A DNA stretch of 8,487 nt from an uncultured Ruminococcus sp. GTDB taxonomy: Bacteria; Bacillota; Clostridia; Oscillospirales; Acutalibacteraceae. The stretch spans positions 1 through 8,487 of the forward strand of contig CACYDE010000339.1 of NCBI GenBank assembly GCA_902773045.1. The letters run 5' to 3'. This document shows, piece after piece, positions 6,073-8,487 of this stretch. The notes beneath the pieces are model-generated. The model had not been told where the DNA came from and did no database searches. It saw only the letters and a program-made list of their open reading frames with translations. A program made the position numbers and the translations under genes. The first letter of the stretch is position 1; each line of letters starts with the position of its first letter.

Positions 6073-7266
6073 TTACAAAAGCTTGAAGTTCTTTTCGCAA
6101 AGACCTTCTTTGACCTGTTTGATGTGAGCTTTATTCTTTGTTTCAAGTTCAAGACTTATTATACAGCTGTTAACGTCGGTTCCCTTTCCTGCATGCTCGT
6201 AATTGACCGAAACTACGTTTGCGCCGTAGGAAGCGATGATAGCCGAAAGATCACGAAGCTGACCGGGCTTATCAGTAAGCACGATCGAAAGCTTGCAGAG
6301 TCTTCCTGATTTAAGAAGACCTCTGTCAATGACTCTCGACAAGATCGTTACGTCAATATTACCGCCCGACACAATACAAACAGTATTTTTTCCCTTGACG
6401 GGAACTTTGTCAAACATCACCGCTGCCACGGAAACTGCTCCTGCGCCTTCTGCGACAAGCTTCTGATTTTCCATGAGAATAAGGATCGCCGTTGCGGTCT
6501 CATCGTCCGTTACGGTAACTATATCATCGACATATTTGCTGCAGATCTCAAATGTATTGACGCCGGGCTGTTTTACGGCGATACCGTCAGCGATCGTCTT
6601 TACACTGTCGAGTGTAAGTATTTTTCCGTCATTCACAGACTTCACCATTGAAGGAGCGCCTGCAGCCTGGACGCCGTAAACCTTGACATCGGGTCTCAGT
6701 GCTTTCACCGCATAAGCAACGCCGGAGATAAGTCCGCCGCCGCCGACAGGAACAACGATCGCCTCAACCTCGGGGTTTTCGTTGAGAATTTCAAGCGCGA
6801 TCGTTCCCTGACCCGCAATAACAGCTTCATCATCAAACGGGTGAATAAATGTAAGCCCCAGCTCGTCTTTAAGTTTGAGCGCATAATTATATGCGTCGTC
6901 ATATACTCCGTTCACAAGCTCGATTTGCGCGCCGTAAGCACGGGTCGCCTCCACCTTTGAGATCGGTGCGCCGTCCGGAAGACAAATCACGGATTTTATC
7001 CCGTTTCTTGCTGCTGCAAGCGCAACGCCCTGAGCATGGTTTCCTGCGGAGCATGCAATAACGCCCTTCGCCTTTTCCTCGTCGGTCAATCGTGAGATCT
7101 TATATGCCGCACCGCGAACCTTGAAAGAACCTGTGACCTGCAGATTCTCAGGCTTTATATACAAATTAACTTCGGGATTGATTTTCGGTGCGTGAATCAA
7201 CTCCGTGTTTCTGATAATACTTTTCAGCGCAAAATCCGCCTGATAAATATTCTCCAATTGTACCAT
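6073..7266 (-). CDS. ilvA: Threonine ammonia-lyase (threonine deaminase), medium form with C-terminal ACT-like domain
   Basis: PLP enzyme that deaminates L-threonine to 2-oxobutanoate, the entry step to isoleucine. With the ATG at 7266 the product is 397 aa. The fold-type II PLP domain covers about residues 1-315: Schiff-base lysine K49 in GSFKVRGA, cofactor-contacting SAGNHAQG (73-80), the phosphate-binding glycine loop PVGGGGLISG (173-182) and SGGNIDV (300-306). Residues about 323-397 form a single ACT-like domain (LSIVLTDKPGQL...). This size and layout fit the 'medium form' family (TIGR01127-like), shorter than E. coli IlvA, which carries a longer regulatory tail. A TTG 18 codons upstream is in frame but has its purine-rich stretch too close, whereas the ATG has AGAGAGGG 11 nt upstream. 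Neighbouring ilv genes favour a biosynthetic role over a catabolic TdcB-like one; that is inference from context. The ACT domain suggests allosteric control, effector unknown. Confidence 0.94.
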   Translation of the reverse strand: MVQLENIYQADFALKSIIRNTELIHAPKINPEVNLYIKPENLQVTGSFKVRGAAYKISRLTDEEKAKGVIACSAGNHAQGVALAAARNGIKSVICLPDGAPISKVEATRAYGAQIELVNGVYDDAYNYALKLKDELGLTFIHPFDDEAVIAGQGTIALEILNENPEVEAIVVPVGGGGLISGVAYAVKALRPDVKVYGVQAAGAPSMVKSVNDGKILTLDSVKTIADGIAVKQPGVNTFEICSKYVDDIVTVTDDETATAILILMENQKLVAEGAGAVSVAAVMFDKVPVKGKNTVCIVSGGNIDVTILSRVIDRGLLKSGRLCKLSIVLTDKPGQLRDLSAIIASYGANVVSVNYEHAGKGTDVNSCIISLELETKNKAHIKQVKEGLCEKNFKLL

Positions 7267-7374
7267 TATATGTATATCCCTCTCTTTTACGATATGTTCC
7301 CCTCGGATATCGCGGATCAATACCTTTGTTCAAAGTATAAAAAACTTATCTTATAATATCCTCAGGGCATTTTC

Positions 7375-8451
7375 TCAAAGCTTGGAGCAAACAAGATCTC
7401 CCATCTCGCTGCAGGAAACTTTCTTCACATTTTCGTCTTTTCCCGCGATGTCAACCGTTCTGTAGCCGTCGCTGAGAACCTCGTCAACAGCCTTCTCGAT
7501 AGCGTCGGCTTCCTCTGTCATGTCAAAAGAATAACGAAGCATCATTGCCGCCGAGAGGATCGTTCCGAGAGGATTTGCAATGTTTTGTCCTGCAATATCG
7601 GGTGCGGAACCGTGGATCGGCTCATACATGCCGAGCGTTGTCGAAGAAAGACTTGCAGAGGGCATCATACCGATCGAACCCGTAAGCATGCTTGCTTCAT
7701 CGGAAAGAATATCTCCAAACATATTTTCGGTGACGATAACGTCAAACTGACCGGGATTTCTCACAAGCTGCATTGCCGTATTATCAACCAGAATATCGCT
7801 GTACTCAACGTCGGAATATTCTTCCGCAAGCTTGTGCATGACCTTTCTCCAGAGCTTCGAGGAATCGAGAACATTCGCTTTGTCTACGGAATGAACCTTC
7901 TTTCCTCTTTTGCGCGCGGTTTCGAAAGCAACTCTTCCTATTCTTTCGATCTCATGTTCACTGTAAAGCATAAGGTCTGTAGCCACAGTTTCTCCGTTCT
8001 CCTCGAAGGTCTTATGCTCTCCGAAATAGATGCCGCCCGTAAGCTCACGAACGATCATCAGATCAAGACCGTCCTTGATCCCCGTCTCTTTAAGCGGAGA
8101 CGCATCTTTCAGCTGACTGAACATCTTCGTCGGACGAAGATTCGCGAAAAGTCCAAGCTCGCTTCTGACTTTGAGGAGAGCCTTCTCGGGGCGTTTCGCA
8201 GGGTCGATCGTGTCCCACTTCGGACCGCCGACAGCACCCAGAAGAACGCTGTCGCAGTTCTTGCATCTTTCGAGTCCTTCGTCTGTTATCGGGACGCCGA
8301 ACTTGTCAATGGAACAGCCGCCGATATCAACAAAGTCCTTTTCGAAAGAATGACCGTATTTTTCTCCGATCTTATCAAGGACCTTCAACGACTCGTCAAC
8401 GATCTCGGGACCGATACCGTCGCCTTTTAACACTGTAATTTTTTTATTCAT
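7375..8451 (-). CDS. leuB: 3-isopropylmalate dehydrogenase
   Basis: Oxidises and decarboxylates 3-isopropylmalate to 2-oxoisocaproate with NAD+ in the cytosolic leucine pathway. The 358-aa product is full length for the family. Visible landmarks are GDGIGPE (residues 10-16), the substrate-binding arginines R96, R106 and R135, the LeuB-type TGGIYFG loop with Y142, K191 in VDKANVL, and the metal-binding aspartates D223, D247 and D251 (VDNTAMQL, MFGDILSDEA). The cofactor loop HGSAPDIAG (280-288) has the NAD-type Asp. VRELTGGIYFG separates it from isocitrate dehydrogenase. The ATG start follows AAGGTGAG at good spacing. It is the first gene seen in the cluster; 36 bp precede it in the window, so its promoter or upstream partners (leuCD would be usual) are not visible. 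An 108-bp gap separates it from ilvA. No damage or odd residues seen. Confidence 0.97.
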   Translation of the reverse strand: MNKKITVLKGDGIGPEIVDESLKVLDKIGEKYGHSFEKDFVDIGGCSIDKFGVPITDEGLERCKNCDSVLLGAVGGPKWDTIDPAKRPEKALLKVRSELGLFANLRPTKMFSQLKDASPLKETGIKDGLDLMIVRELTGGIYFGEHKTFEENGETVATDLMLYSEHEIERIGRVAFETARKRGKKVHSVDKANVLDSSKLWRKVMHKLAEEYSDVEYSDILVDNTAMQLVRNPGQFDVIVTENMFGDILSDEASMLTGSIGMMPSASLSSTTLGMYEPIHGSAPDIAGQNIANPLGTILSAAMMLRYSFDMTEEADAIEKAVDEVLSDGYRTVDIAGKDENVKKVSCSEMGDLVCSKL

Positions 8452-8487
8452 ACTTTTCTCACCTTGATTAAATATTGATTTATATTA

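Noticed and set aside
7267..7320. TTG start for ilvA at 7320 (18 extra residues)
   Set aside because: The purine-rich stretch is only about 2 nt from the TTG, while the ATG at 7266 has a usable ribosome site and the usual family N-terminus.
7585..8430. A 281-codon open frame on the plus strand opposite leuB
   Set aside because: Antisense shadow of an intact leuB; composition is rich in Cys, His, Arg and Ser with no family resemblance.
1..8487. Mobile elements, CRISPR arrays, tRNA or rRNA genes
   Set aside because: No transposase or integrase, no spaced direct repeats and no tRNA-like cloverleaf were found on reading both strands by eye.

Overview
This window is an ordinary-looking piece of chromosome from a low-to-mid-GC Clostridia-type Firmicute. 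The Shine-Dalgarno sites are strong (GGAGG, AAGGAG, AAGGTGAG), the one-direction biosynthetic operon is compact, and there is a SpoIVFB-like membrane protease. The protein style suggests Oscillospiraceae/Ruminococcus relatives, but that is my impression and not a computed placement. All supported genes lie on the minus strand, so the biological reading order runs from high to low coordinates.

Region 1 (about 8451 down to 1391) is a branched-chain amino acid cluster in the order leuB - ilvA - ridA - ilvB - ilvN - ilvD, closed by an intrinsic terminator at 1391-1421. IlvA makes 2-oxobutanoate from threonine. RidA clears the reactive enamine/imine intermediates that IlvA releases. IlvB/IlvN form the acetohydroxyacid synthase holoenzyme, IlvD dehydrates the dihydroxy acids, and LeuB performs the oxidative step of the leucine branch. 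The ketol-acid reductoisomerase (ilvC), leuA, leuCD and the aminotransferase are not in the window. The rest of the leucine genes may lie upstream of position 8487.

Within this cluster the intergenic gaps carry structure. There is a bulged hairpin between ilvA and ridA and a 10-bp hairpin between ilvN and ilvD, neither with a U-tract. Between ridA and ilvB lies a 217-bp leader with a good sigma-A-type promoter, a two-tier hairpin, and a short repeat arrangement that could alternately expose or mask the ilvB ribosome binding site. This leader is the most interesting non-coding element here. I see no T-box sequence in it.

Region 2 (about 1291 down to 222) is a separate two-gene unit: a 137-aa single-pass membrane protein overlapping a 200-aa M50/site-2-protease-like membrane metalloprotease by 26 bp. 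The layout resembles spoIVFA-spoIVFB, but the first protein has no LytM domain. A sigma-A-like and a weaker sigma-E-like promoter precede it.

Region 3 (1-221) holds no convincing complete gene. A Shine-Dalgarno sequence followed by a start codon near 41 may mark a minus-strand gene running off the left edge. I saw no mobile element, CRISPR array, tRNA or rRNA, and nothing I would call a clearly new biological system.
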